Origin: CAZVPF01 sp964628195
GTDB lineage: Bacteria > Planctomycetota > Phycisphaerae > Sedimentisphaerales > Anaerohalosphaeraceae
Assembly (NCBI GenBank): GCA_964628195.1
Contig: CAZVPF010000001.1
Coordinates: forward strand, 1-64,000
Length of the DNA: 64,000 nucleotides
Direction: 5' to 3'
In this document: positions 44,525-52,153 of the stretch, one piece after another
Numbering within the stretch: the stretch's first letter is position 1
Layout of the letters: the number at the start of each line of letters is the position of its first letter
Made by a program: the position numbers and the translations under genes
Notes under the pieces: generated by a model
What the model was told of the DNA's origin: nothing
What the model saw: the letters and a program-made list of their open reading frames with translations, nothing else
The model's database searches: none

Positions 44525-46966
44525 TTAAATATCGAGGTTCTGCACCTCAAGCGCGTGTTCCTTGATGAAGTTACGCCGTTTTTCGACGTCGTCACCCATT
44601 AATATACTGAAAAGCCTGTCGGCTTCGCCGGCATCTTCGAGCTTGACTTTCAGCAGCACTCTCTTTTGCGGGTTCATCGTGGTGTCCCAAAGCTGATCAG
44701 AGTTCATCTCGCCGAGGCCCTTGAAGCGTTTTATCTCTATACCCGAGCCGCCTATCTGCCTGATCGCGGGGACTATCCTACCGAGCGATGCGACGGGGTG
44801 ATTCTCCGAACCATGCACAACCTCAAACTTCGTAGGCAGAGGCTCGCCGGCTACGGTCCGTTCCTGTTTCAAAAGGTAATCGGCAAGGCCGAGGTTGTAT
44901 TCCTGCCTGAGCTGGGCGTCCATTTCGTTTATGCGGGCGACCTCAAGAAGCTCTTCGAACAGTATACTATCAGTCTCGGCTGAGGTTCCCTGGGCCTGCT
45001 CGGTATCCTTTACCTGCTTTTCGAGTCGGTTTTCATACTCGTTCTTGCTATAGAAATACTCGTCGGCCTGGTCCTGGGTTTTTACCCTGAAACAAGGAAG
45101 CGAACTTCCGTCGTAATAATCCCGCAAAAACTGCCTGAATATTATTCCCCTTCTTTCGAGGACATTAATGTTACGCTCAAGGTCGTTGAGCAGCTTTACC
45201 AGTGCCTGCAGCTCGCTGTTGCTAATTGTCCTTGTACCTGGCTGGTCACCGTCACGGATAAGCAGGGTAGTATCTTCGAGACCGCGGGCCTCCATACGCT
45301 TGCGCATCTGCATTTCGTTTAGGATATATTCGCTTTTCTTTCCGCCTTTAGGGCGTATCTCGTAAAGCGGCGGCTGGGCGATGAAAACCCTGTCCTTTTC
45401 GATGAGCTGGGGCATCTGTCGGAACAGGAACGTCAGAAGCAGGGTGCGGATATGCGCCCCGTCAACGTCGGCGTCGGTCATCAGCACCAGTTTTCCGTAC
45501 CTGCATTTTTCAAGGTCGAACTCATCGGTTCCGATTCCCGTACCCAGCGCGGAAATAATTGTCCGCACCTCCTCGTGGCCGAGCATCTTTTCCAGCCTGG
45601 CCTTTTCAACGTTTATTATTTTTCCCTTGATGGGCAGTATAGCCTGGATGTTCCTGTCGCGGCCTGCTTTGGCTGAGCCTCCGGCGGAGTCACCCTCGAC
45701 GATAAATATCTCGGTGGTCTGGGTGTCCTTGCTTGCGCAGTCCCAAAGTTTGCCGGGCAGGTTGGCGTTGGAAAGCGCGCCCTTTCTGCGCGTAAGCTCG
45801 CGGGCCTTTCTTGCGGCCTCTCTTGCCGCGGCGGCCTGTATCGCCTTGTTCAAAATGCGTTTGGCGTCGGTTGGGTGCTCTTCGAGCCATATCGCGAGCT
45901 GTTCGTTGAGCATCGTCTCAACGAATGAACCCACCTCGGGGTTCGAGAGCCTTACCTTTGTCTGGGCCTCGAAGTGCGGGTCCGGCACCTTCGCCGAGAT
46001 TACGGCTGTAAGCCCTTCCCGCAGGTCGTCACCGGTGGTCTGGGTGCTGCCCTTGAGCATGTTAGCGTTGCGGGCGTAGGTGTTCATAGTCCTTGTAAGC
46101 GCGGTCCTGAAACCGGACAAATGCGTACCGCCGTCGATATTTAAAATATTATTCGCAAACGCCATCACATTGGTGTTGTAACCGTCGTTGTACTGCATCG
46201 CCAGTTCGCACGAAAGCCCCGACTCCGGGTCGTCCTTGCTGAAGAAAAGCACATCCGATATCGCCGTCTTGCCCTCGTTCAAATGCTTGACAAAGGCCTT
46301 TAGGCCCTGGTCGAACTTGAATGTTTCTTTCTTTTTGAGGCGGTCGTCCTGGAAAGTAATGCAGACCCCGCCGTTGAGGTACGCAAGCTCGCGCATTCTC
46401 TTGGCGAGCGTGTCGTGGTTGAACTCGATATGATCGAATATCTCATCGTCGGGCAGAAAAGTTATCCTCGTGCCCTGCTTGTTAGTGTCGCCTATTTCCG
46501 CAACGGGCGCTTTAGCCAGTCCCCGGTTGCAGCGGAAGTTATAATGCTTGCCCTCTTTCCACACATCCGCTTCGAGCCACTCGCTAAGGGCGTTTACGAC
46601 ACTTACACCGACACCATGCAAGCCGCCGGAAACCTTGTAGGCCTTGTCGTCGAACTTACCGCCGGCGTGGAGTGTTGTCAGCACCACCTCCAGCGCGCTT
46701 TTTTTGGCGTCTGCGTGCATGTCGACCGGTATCCCCGAGCCGTTATCTTCCACGGAACAGCTTCCGTCGAGGTTTATCTTTACGGTTATCTGGTCGCACC
46801 TTCCTGCAAGGGCCTCGTCGATTGCGTTGTCGAGCACCTCGTAGACAAGGTGATGAAGGCCCGCTTCCTGCCTGTTTCCGATGTACATGTCGGGCCGTTT
46901 GCGGACCGCCTCAAGACCCTCGAGGATCTTGATATTACTTGCATTGTAGCTATGATCTTTCTGCAT
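44525..46966 (-). CDS. gyrB: DNA gyrase subunit B
   Basis: GyrB supplies the ATPase that drives negative supercoiling. The 813 residues have the GHKL ATPase (ASNIKILEGLEAVRKRPDMYIG, EVLDNAIDEALAG, DNGSGIPVD, GGLHGVGVSVVNALS), the transducer domain, the TOPRIM signature VEGDSAGGSAKAGRDR with DADVDGAHI, and the C-terminal KRFKGLGEMN. Length is normal. I chose the ATG at 46966, five bases after AAGGA; it overlaps the DUF721 gene by 17 bases. The order dnaN-DUF721-gyrB is an origin-type neighbourhood without recF. Confidence 0.95.
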   Translation of the reverse strand: MQKDHSYNASNIKILEGLEAVRKRPDMYIGNRQEAGLHHLVYEVLDNAIDEALAGRCDQITVKINLDGSCSVEDNGSGIPVDMHADAKKSALEVVLTTLHAGGKFDDKAYKVSGGLHGVGVSVVNALSEWLEADVWKEGKHYNFRCNRGLAKAPVAEIGDTNKQGTRITFLPDDEIFDHIEFNHDTLAKRMRELAYLNGGVCITFQDDRLKKKETFKFDQGLKAFVKHLNEGKTAISDVLFFSKDDPESGLSCELAMQYNDGYNTNVMAFANNILNIDGGTHLSGFRTALTRTMNTYARNANMLKGSTQTTGDDLREGLTAVISAKVPDPHFEAQTKVRLSNPEVGSFVETMLNEQLAIWLEEHPTDAKRILNKAIQAAAAREAARKARELTRRKGALSNANLPGKLWDCASKDTQTTEIFIVEGDSAGGSAKAGRDRNIQAILPIKGKIINVEKARLEKMLGHEEVRTIISALGTGIGTDEFDLEKCRYGKLVLMTDADVDGAHIRTLLLTFLFRQMPQLIEKDRVFIAQPPLYEIRPKGGKKSEYILNEMQMRKRMEARGLEDTTLLIRDGDQPGTRTISNSELQALVKLLNDLERNINVLERRGIIFRQFLRDYYDGSSLPCFRVKTQDQADEYFYSKNEYENRLEKQVKDTEQAQGTSAETDSILFEELLEVARINEMDAQLRQEYNLGLADYLLKQERTVAGEPLPTKFEVVHGSENHPVASLGRIVPAIRQIGGSGIEIKRFKGLGEMNSDQLWDTTMNPQKRVLLKVKLEDAGEADRLFSILMGDDVEKRRNFIKEHALEVQNLDI

Positions 46967-47267
46967 ATTTATCCTTATCCAAAGCCTGCGGGATAACAAC
47001 TATATCCCGGACGGCGTTAACTCCACACCTGTTTTGCAGCTTATCCTTCAGGTCCGGCTTCAAAAGAACGAGCTGGTGCATGACCGGTCCTGCTTCGGCG
47101 GCAACTTTAACGACACCTTCACCGATATCAACTATCCGACAACTGTCGTGAAGTTTAGCCGGCAGGAGTTTGCCCCAGGCGTCGGCGATTCTCGCCTTTT
47201 GCCGGAACTCTTTTTCACGCCCGGACAAATATGAATGAACTGTGCTGCCAAGGGTGTCCATACCCAT
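46950..47267 (-). CDS. DUF721-family protein
   Basis: The 105 residues match the DUF721 (RNA-binding-like, DciA-related) family: ARIADAWGKLLPAKLHDSC at the N-terminal part and LKPDLKDKLQNRCGVNAVRDIVV at the C-terminal part. Members often sit near dnaA, recF and gyrB, and some (DciA) help load the replicative helicase. That role here is inferred from the family and from the position between dnaN and gyrB. CGGAG precedes the ATG. Its end overlaps gyrB by 17 bases. Confidence 0.85.
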   Translation of the reverse strand: MGMDTLGSTVHSYLSGREKEFRQKARIADAWGKLLPAKLHDSCRIVDIGEGVVKVAAEAGPVMHQLVLLKPDLKDKLQNRCGVNAVRDIVVIPQALDKDKYAERS

Positions 47268-47323
47268 GCTGTCTCCGTCGAAAACCCGGGCCGCGGCCCG
47301 AAACGCTTTAACTTAACATTATA

Positions 47324-48427
47324 TCAAATACTTACCGGCATTACAATGTACAGGAAATCGTCGCCGGATTTAATTACGCCCGGCCTGTCCTGCTCGCCGA
47401 GCTCCAACACGAACTGGTCCTGCTTGAGCACCTTCAGCACGTCGATCAAGAACTGCGGATTGAACCCTATCTCTATCGCCTCGCCGGAATATTCGACCGA
47501 CATATCGACCCGGGCGTCGCCTGTTTCCGGGGCCCTGCCCGAAAAAGTCATGGTGTTGGAGCCCAGGGCGATCTTTATGCCCTTGCTGTCCTCGTTGGCA
47601 AGCAGTGCGGCCCTTCGCACGGCGCTGAGGACCGGAGCGGTAGGCAGGGTAAGGGCCTTATCATATCCGCTTGGAATGATATCCTCGTACTTGGGGAAAT
47701 TGCCTTCCACAAGGTTCGAGCTCAAGACCACCTGCCCGCAGGAAATAACTATTTTGTTGTCCACGAACCGCACCGAGACCTGCGTATCGGGGTCGTCGCC
47801 TATTCTGTCGAGCAGCGACATCGCCTTTGAGGGCACGATTATCCTCTGTTCGGCAAGTTTCTTGCTCGCCGTCGAGTCGAGATGCACGACCGTCTTTGCC
47901 AGCCGACGACCGTCGGTCGCCACCAGCGTAAGCTTCTTGCCTTTAACTTCCCAGAGTATTCCGTTTATCGCGTATCGCGTGCTCTCTTTGGCCGCGGCGA
48001 AAACCGTATGCTCTATGCCCTGCTGCAGGGCCTCCAGCGAAAGCTCAAAATCGCTCTCACCCTCGAAGCCCGGCACGGCGGGGTACTGCGAGGCTTCATG
48101 GCCGTAAATGGTGAATTCACTGTCCGAGCCCTTGATTATAACCGAGGCGTCGTCGGTTTCGAGCGTCAGCACCGGGTCGGACGTTTCCCGCACGATAGCG
48201 TTGATCTTATCAGCCGGCAGCACTACCACTCCGGGCTTGTCAACCTCAACCTGGTCGATCCGGCAGTTTATCCCTACCTCAAGGTCCGTTGCCGAGAACA
48301 TCGCCGAGTCCTTCTCGATATCGACCCTGATGCACTGGAGTATCGGTTTAGGCGTCCTGGCAGGAACCACCCCCGCTACGAGCCCAAGCGATTCCTGAAG
48401 TGCGGCCTTATTGAATTTCGCTTTCAT
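47324..48427 (-). CDS. dnaN: DNA polymerase III beta subunit (sliding clamp)
   Basis: The 367 residues form the three-domain clamp. Recognisable stretches are MKAKFNKAALQESLGLVAGVV, TDLEVGINCRI, GEFTLPAD-like VVLPADKINAIVRE, and the C-terminal LVMPVSI-type VMPVSI tail. The clamp tethers polymerase to DNA. The ATG at 48427 is chosen because GAGGTG is then ten bases upstream; the GTG at 48436 is part of that site. It is upstream of DUF721 and gyrB with a 57-base gap. No dnaA is in the window. Confidence 0.95.
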   Translation of the reverse strand: MKAKFNKAALQESLGLVAGVVPARTPKPILQCIRVDIEKDSAMFSATDLEVGINCRIDQVEVDKPGVVVLPADKINAIVRETSDPVLTLETDDASVIIKGSDSEFTIYGHEASQYPAVPGFEGESDFELSLEALQQGIEHTVFAAAKESTRYAINGILWEVKGKKLTLVATDGRRLAKTVVHLDSTASKKLAEQRIIVPSKAMSLLDRIGDDPDTQVSVRFVDNKIVISCGQVVLSSNLVEGNFPKYEDIIPSGYDKALTLPTAPVLSAVRRAALLANEDSKGIKIALGSNTMTFSGRAPETGDARVDMSVEYSGEAIEIGFNPQFLIDVLKVLKQDQFVLELGEQDRPGVIKSGDDFLYIVMPVSI

Positions 48428-48580
48428 GATGGTCACCTCGAGTTAATAGTCCATTATTCCCTATTTTTTACTCTTTTCCTTGTATATTGCGATAATTTAA
48501 CCGAAAAACCCCGATTTGGAAAGCATATTCCCCTCGAATAAGAAAATTTTAACCTGAAACCGGAAATGAAATAAATACAA

Positions 48581-48600
48581 CCCCCATCACACAGTGGGGG
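48581..48600. repeat. C/G-rich stem-loop between dnaN and fliK
   Basis: CCCCCA and TGGGGG pair over an 8-base loop. No T-run follows on either strand. It may separate the two divergent transcription units or be an mRNA leader element of dnaN. Confidence 0.4.
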
Positions 48601-48900
48601 GCATTTGAACGCGAATTCCCTGTTAATCCCGAGGGGAAAAGGTCACCTGACAATTCATTTTAGCGAAAAAGCGAACCCGGCGGAAAAAGGCCGTGCTGCT
48701 GCTGTTTCTTGTTTCATTTTGCAGGAAAAAACAGCCATCGGCTGAATAAAACTCCGGAAAAACTCGCCGGGATTGTGATAATTCTTCCGTCACGCGGTCA
48801 AAGTTTTTACACCTGCCCTGGTAAGCGCCCAATCTCGTATTGATTATAAGTCTTTTTTTTACAGACATATACGTATAGACAGGAAAGAACTCGGCGGTCG

Positions 48901-48916
48901 TGGCATAGCCTTTGCA
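48901..48916 (+). promoter_or_regulatory. Sigma-54-type promoter of fliK
   Basis: TGGCATAGCCTTTGCA matches the sigma-54 consensus TGGCAC-N5-TTGCW: the -24 GG (48902-48903) and -12 GC (48914-48915) are separated by exactly 10 bases. Transcription would start near 48927, leaving a ~37-base leader with AAGGAGA before the ATG at 48964. Sigma-54 control of flagellar genes is well known, which fits fliK. Confidence 0.7.
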
Positions 48917-48963
48917 TATAAAAAAGTGTAAATATTGGCTGCCTTTATAAGGAGATAGTGTAA

Positions 48964-50685
48964 ATGACAAGTTCTTCGACATCTTTGAACGACCTGATGA
49001 ACATTGGGCCCGCTGAGACATTCAACCGCGGTTACCGCATTTCCGACGCCGCTGGAAGGGATCAGCTGTATTCTATCGAAAGTTCCGCTTCGCAAACGGA
49101 GACAGCCCGGGACAAATTCAGCGACGTATTGCAGCGTCAAAGTGAAAAGGCCCAAAACCGCGACCGAGACCGCGACCGAGACACGGAAGACTCCGCCCCT
49201 ACGGATCGAACAAAAACCGAACCGGACCAGGCCGAAAACCCGGCAGCAACATCAGAGCAGGCCCGGACCGAAAAAGTCGATAATAGCACACCAAAAGACG
49301 ATAAACAGCAGAACAACGCAAAAGAACAAGAAAATGGCACCGAGGATAAAACAGGCGAAAAGGTAAATGAAAAGCCCGGCAGTAAATCCGGCGATGAAAA
49401 TACAAATAACACTCTCAGAGAAGGCGTAGAAAAAACAGCAGTAAACACAGCCAATCCGGGAGCCGCTGCAGCGGGTGCTGAAAAACAAACCGCAAAGGCA
49501 TCGGCTGGGCAAACGAAAGAAGATGCCCCCAAAACCGCCAAGGCCGTCATTACGGAAGTATCCGTAAAACAGCAGAGCGAGCATACAACCGCCAAGGCGG
49601 CGAATAACGAGAACACGAAACAAACACAGGCGGCGCAGAATTCCGCCAAGGCCGAATCCGCCAGTCAAACCCCGCAGGCCCGGACTGAAAACGTCTCAAC
49701 GGTTTCAGCCAAACAAGCGGGTGGTAATGAGGTAACCGCAGCAGAGGTAAAGGTCCAGGCCAAATCTGCCGACACAGCCGTGCTGGACAATCAGCCCGTG
49801 AAAGAAACCGCCGGGGTACAAACAGATGAACTTCTTAAACAGGTAAAATCAGAAGTCGCAAAGCAAACCGCCCCAGAGCAAACAAACAAAACCGGCGCGT
49901 CCGACAAGCAAACCGAAAATATTACCAAAGACAAGGACCAGGCGTTCTTCCACTCAGAAAAGATAAAAGAAGCCCTCGAAAAGAACATACAGGACCAATC
50001 CGTCGAAAAGGGTCAGGCCGCTAAGCAAGCCGTCGTCGAGGCAGCCCAGCCGGACAGCGGTAAAAACAGCCAAAGCAATACGGCCCAAGGCAGCTCCGCA
50101 AATTTCGCAAAGGTTTCGCAGCCGGCTGCGGTTTCGCAGACCCAAAACACTTTCAGGTCCGCCGGGCCCGAAGCTGTCAACGGTACACCGATCGAGCAGG
50201 TTATGGCGTCGATCCGCTCTGCCACACTGGGCCCCGAGCAGAGACTTACCATCCGGCTGAACCCCGCGGAGCTCGGCGCGGTAATGGTTCGGTTTGAAAG
50301 GGACACAACAGGCCAGATAACCGGCCTGGTTCAGACCGAGCGGCCGGAAGTACGCAGGGAGATCGAAAAAGCAGTGCCCGAACTGGTCTCTTCTCTCCAG
50401 CAAAGCGGGGTAAATGTCCGTCGGGTCACCGTCTCCGAACAGCCCGGCAGCAGCAACCAGCAAAACGCAAGACACAACGACTCGCAGGACGTGGACGCCG
50501 AAGATCACCGTCAGCTTTTCGAGGAAACAGGTCGGGAATACAGCGGAACCGGCTCCAAAAACCAGCGATCCCCAGGAAAAGGTCAAAATTCCGGCATTAA
50601 TATGGACAACAGCGGACAAAAGTACACCGAAAAGATGCAAGACAATACATACTATAACCAGAGGGGTATCAATATATTTGTATAA
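48964..50685 (+). CDS. fliK: Flagellar hook-length control protein FliK
   Basis: FliK is the secreted molecular ruler that sets hook length and switches flagellar export. The C-terminal ~100 residues (~405-505) match the Flg_hook domain: EQRLTIRLNPAELGAVMVRF, then a helix pair ending in LQQSGVNVRRVTVSE. The long N-terminal part (~40-400) is low-complexity, rich in A, K, Q, T, E and N, as expected for the disordered ruler. An RDRDRDRD stretch lies near residue 65. No other hook or basal-body genes are in the window, so fliK is isolated from the main flagellar cluster. Confidence 0.85.
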   Translation: MTSSSTSLNDLMNIGPAETFNRGYRISDAAGRDQLYSIESSASQTETARDKFSDVLQRQSEKAQNRDRDRDRDTEDSAPTDRTKTEPDQAENPAATSEQARTEKVDNSTPKDDKQQNNAKEQENGTEDKTGEKVNEKPGSKSGDENTNNTLREGVEKTAVNTANPGAAAAGAEKQTAKASAGQTKEDAPKTAKAVITEVSVKQQSEHTTAKAANNENTKQTQAAQNSAKAESASQTPQARTENVSTVSAKQAGGNEVTAAEVKVQAKSADTAVLDNQPVKETAGVQTDELLKQVKSEVAKQTAPEQTNKTGASDKQTENITKDKDQAFFHSEKIKEALEKNIQDQSVEKGQAAKQAVVEAAQPDSGKNSQSNTAQGSSANFAKVSQPAAVSQTQNTFRSAGPEAVNGTPIEQVMASIRSATLGPEQRLTIRLNPAELGAVMVRFERDTTGQITGLVQTERPEVRREIEKAVPELVSSLQQSGVNVRRVTVSEQPGSSNQQNARHNDSQDVDAEDHRQLFEETGREYSGTGSKNQRSPGKGQNSGINMDNSGQKYTEKMQDNTYYNQRGINIFV

Positions 50686-50832
50686 AACTGCATCACCCGG
50701 ACTGATAAAATGCCCCATATTTGACCAGTTTCAGCCTATCGGTTTTTTGGGGACTTTACTTTAATAAAATCTTTAATTTTTTTTAGATAAATTCATTTAT
50801 TCCTTAAGTTATTGCCTGTGGTCTCGACAATA

Positions 50833-50859
50833 GTGGTTGTAAGCAAAGTTAAAAACCAC
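50833..50859 (+). repeat. Inverted repeat just before the FlgM-like gene
   Basis: GTGGTT (50833-50838) and AACCAC (50854-50859) are complementary and end six bases before the ATG at 50865. The stem would cover the region where a ribosome-binding site should lie; no clear one is visible. Confidence 0.35.
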
Positions 50860-50864
50860 AAGAT

Positions 50865-51155
50865 ATGGATAAGATCGAGATCACGAGAATGTATATTGAC
50901 CCTGCCGACAACCTGTTCGCGAAGAATCCGACCTCGGATTTCTCGGACCAGCCGATAAAAAAAACCGGCAGGACACTACCCCGCTCTGATCAGATAATTC
51001 GCGAAGAGTATAACGAGTACATCAAAATCGCTCAAAACCCCCCCTCTAATGAATCGAGGATTCTTCAGGCCCGGCTGGAACTCGATTCAGGCACTCTTGA
51101 CACACCTGAAAATGCACTAAATGCCGCTCAAAATATTCTAAAGTTCGGTATTTAA
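50865..51155 (+). CDS. Small protein with FlgM-like C-terminus (tentative anti-sigma-28 factor)
   Basis: The 96 residues are mostly charged and likely disordered in the N-terminal half (~1-55). The C-terminal part, RILQARLELDSGTLDTPENA then LNAAQNILKFGI, resembles the FlgM helix that binds sigma-28 (pattern: residues-I-x-x-G-x-Y/L...A-x-x-I). Position between fliK and cheY supports a flagellar role. The match is weak and no sigma-28 gene is present, so this stays tentative. The ribosome-binding site is poor. Confidence 0.5.
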   Translation: MDKIEITRMYIDPADNLFAKNPTSDFSDQPIKKTGRTLPRSDQIIREEYNEYIKIAQNPPSNESRILQARLELDSGTLDTPENALNAAQNILKFGI

Positions 51156-51180
51156 TAAGTCGATTGTCTTGATAGCAGTT

Positions 51181-51199
51181 GTACAGGCAAGGACTGTAC
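51181..51199 (+). promoter_or_regulatory. Inverted repeat upstream of cheY
   Basis: GTACAG and CTGTAC flank seven bases, forming a perfect inverted repeat 33 bases before the cheY ATG. It may be an operator or an mRNA stem. No matching promoter hexamers were clear. Confidence 0.35.
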
Positions 51200-51232
51200 T
51201 TACTCTAAATTGTGTGTTTACAGGAGATTATC

Positions 51233-51610
51233 ATGGCTAAAACGCTTTTAGTAGTTGACGACTCGGCTACTATGAGGAAAATCATCACCCGCACAATCCG
51301 TAAAGCCGGGCTGAGTGTAGACGATGACATCCGCGAAGCCGGCGACGGCGGCGAGGCACTGACAAAACTTCAGGAGAAGCCTGCTGATATCGTACTTTGT
51401 GATATCAACATGCCCGGAATGAACGGACTGGAGTTCGTCAAGCAGGCCAGGCAGCTCGAAACCTGCGCCGAGACCAAGATCATTATGATCTCAACCGAAA
51501 GCGCGGACGATTTGATCGATAATGTAAAGGCAGACGGTGCAAACGGTTACGTTACAAAGCCATTTACACCCGAAACAATACAAAAAGAACTTTCCCCCTA
51601 CCTTGCGTAG
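51233..51610 (+). CDS. cheY: Chemotaxis response regulator CheY
   Basis: The 125 residues are a single receiver: TLLVVDDSATMRKI at the start, phospho-acceptor D55 in VLCDINMPGMNG, conserved serine in MISTES and lysine in VTKPFTP. This is the CheY type that binds the flagellar switch. AGGAG lies seven bases before the ATG at 51233; an upstream ATG at 51212 is less likely. CheX follows 42 bases later, which fits because CheX dephosphorylates CheY. Confidence 0.92.
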   Translation: MAKTLLVVDDSATMRKIITRTIRKAGLSVDDDIREAGDGGEALTKLQEKPADIVLCDINMPGMNGLEFVKQARQLETCAETKIIMISTESADDLIDNVKADGANGYVTKPFTPETIQKELSPYLA

Positions 51611-51652
51611 CGGGAAGTTTTAACATAGTCCTCCTTAATATGAGGTGGTGAT

Positions 51653-52126
51653 ATGATAACGCAGGAATGCTTTAGCGAAGCGCTTGTTGACGGCGCACGT
51701 GAAGTCTTTGAAACAATGCTGTTTATGACCGTCGAGCAGGAAAACGAACTGTACTCTGCAATCGAAGGGCAGTCTCTTCTGGGTTCGATTACTTTCAAAG
51801 GCCCGCTCGAAGGTGTTATGACGATCTGCTGCGGTATGGAATGCTCGAAAATGATCGCCGTGAACATGCTCGGGCTGGAACCGGGAGAGGAAATTTCCGA
51901 CGAAGAGGTTCAGGACGCAATTGGCGAAGTGACGAATATGGTAATGGGCTCGCTGAAGTCGCGAATCATGGAATCGGTCGGTGACGTGCAGGTCTCGATA
52001 CCAACAGTTATCAGCGGAACGGAACTTGACAGCAGTCTCGGAGAAGGGACGGAAACTATTGACCTTATAGTCAATATAGATGATAATATTGCAAGGCTTG
52101 GTCTTCAGTACAGAAAAGCAGGCTAA
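51653..52126 (+). CDS. cheX: CheY phosphatase CheX
   Basis: CheX removes phosphate from CheY-P to end a chemotactic signal. The 157 residues have the CheX fold pattern and the catalytic ExxN motif, E92 and N95, in AIGEVTNMVMGSLKS, preceded by the acidic EEISDEEVQD helix. The rest (GSITFKGPLEGVMTICC) matches the CheC/CheX core sheet. GAGGTGGTGAT precedes the ATG. It lies between cheY and a second CheX-like gene fused to CBS domains. Confidence 0.85.
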   Translation: MITQECFSEALVDGAREVFETMLFMTVEQENELYSAIEGQSLLGSITFKGPLEGVMTICCGMECSKMIAVNMLGLEPGEEISDEEVQDAIGEVTNMVMGSLKSRIMESVGDVQVSIPTVISGTELDSSLGEGTETIDLIVNIDDNIARLGLQYRKAG

Positions 52127-52153
52127 AGCGCGGTTATTTTGAGATAACTTATT

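Larger units (their letters stand above)
48428..48963. other. Divergent region between dnaN and fliK
   Basis: These 536 bases separate dnaN (minus) from fliK (plus). I looked for DnaA boxes (TTATCCACA-like) because of the dnaN context and found none. A stem at 48581-48600 and the sigma-54-type promoter at 48901-48916 are the only structures I support. No gene is convincing; the short frames lack ribosome-binding sites. Confidence 0.6.

Noticed and set aside
48428..48963. Possible replication origin next to dnaN
   Set aside because: I found no DnaA boxes or clear iterated repeats there, and dnaA is absent.
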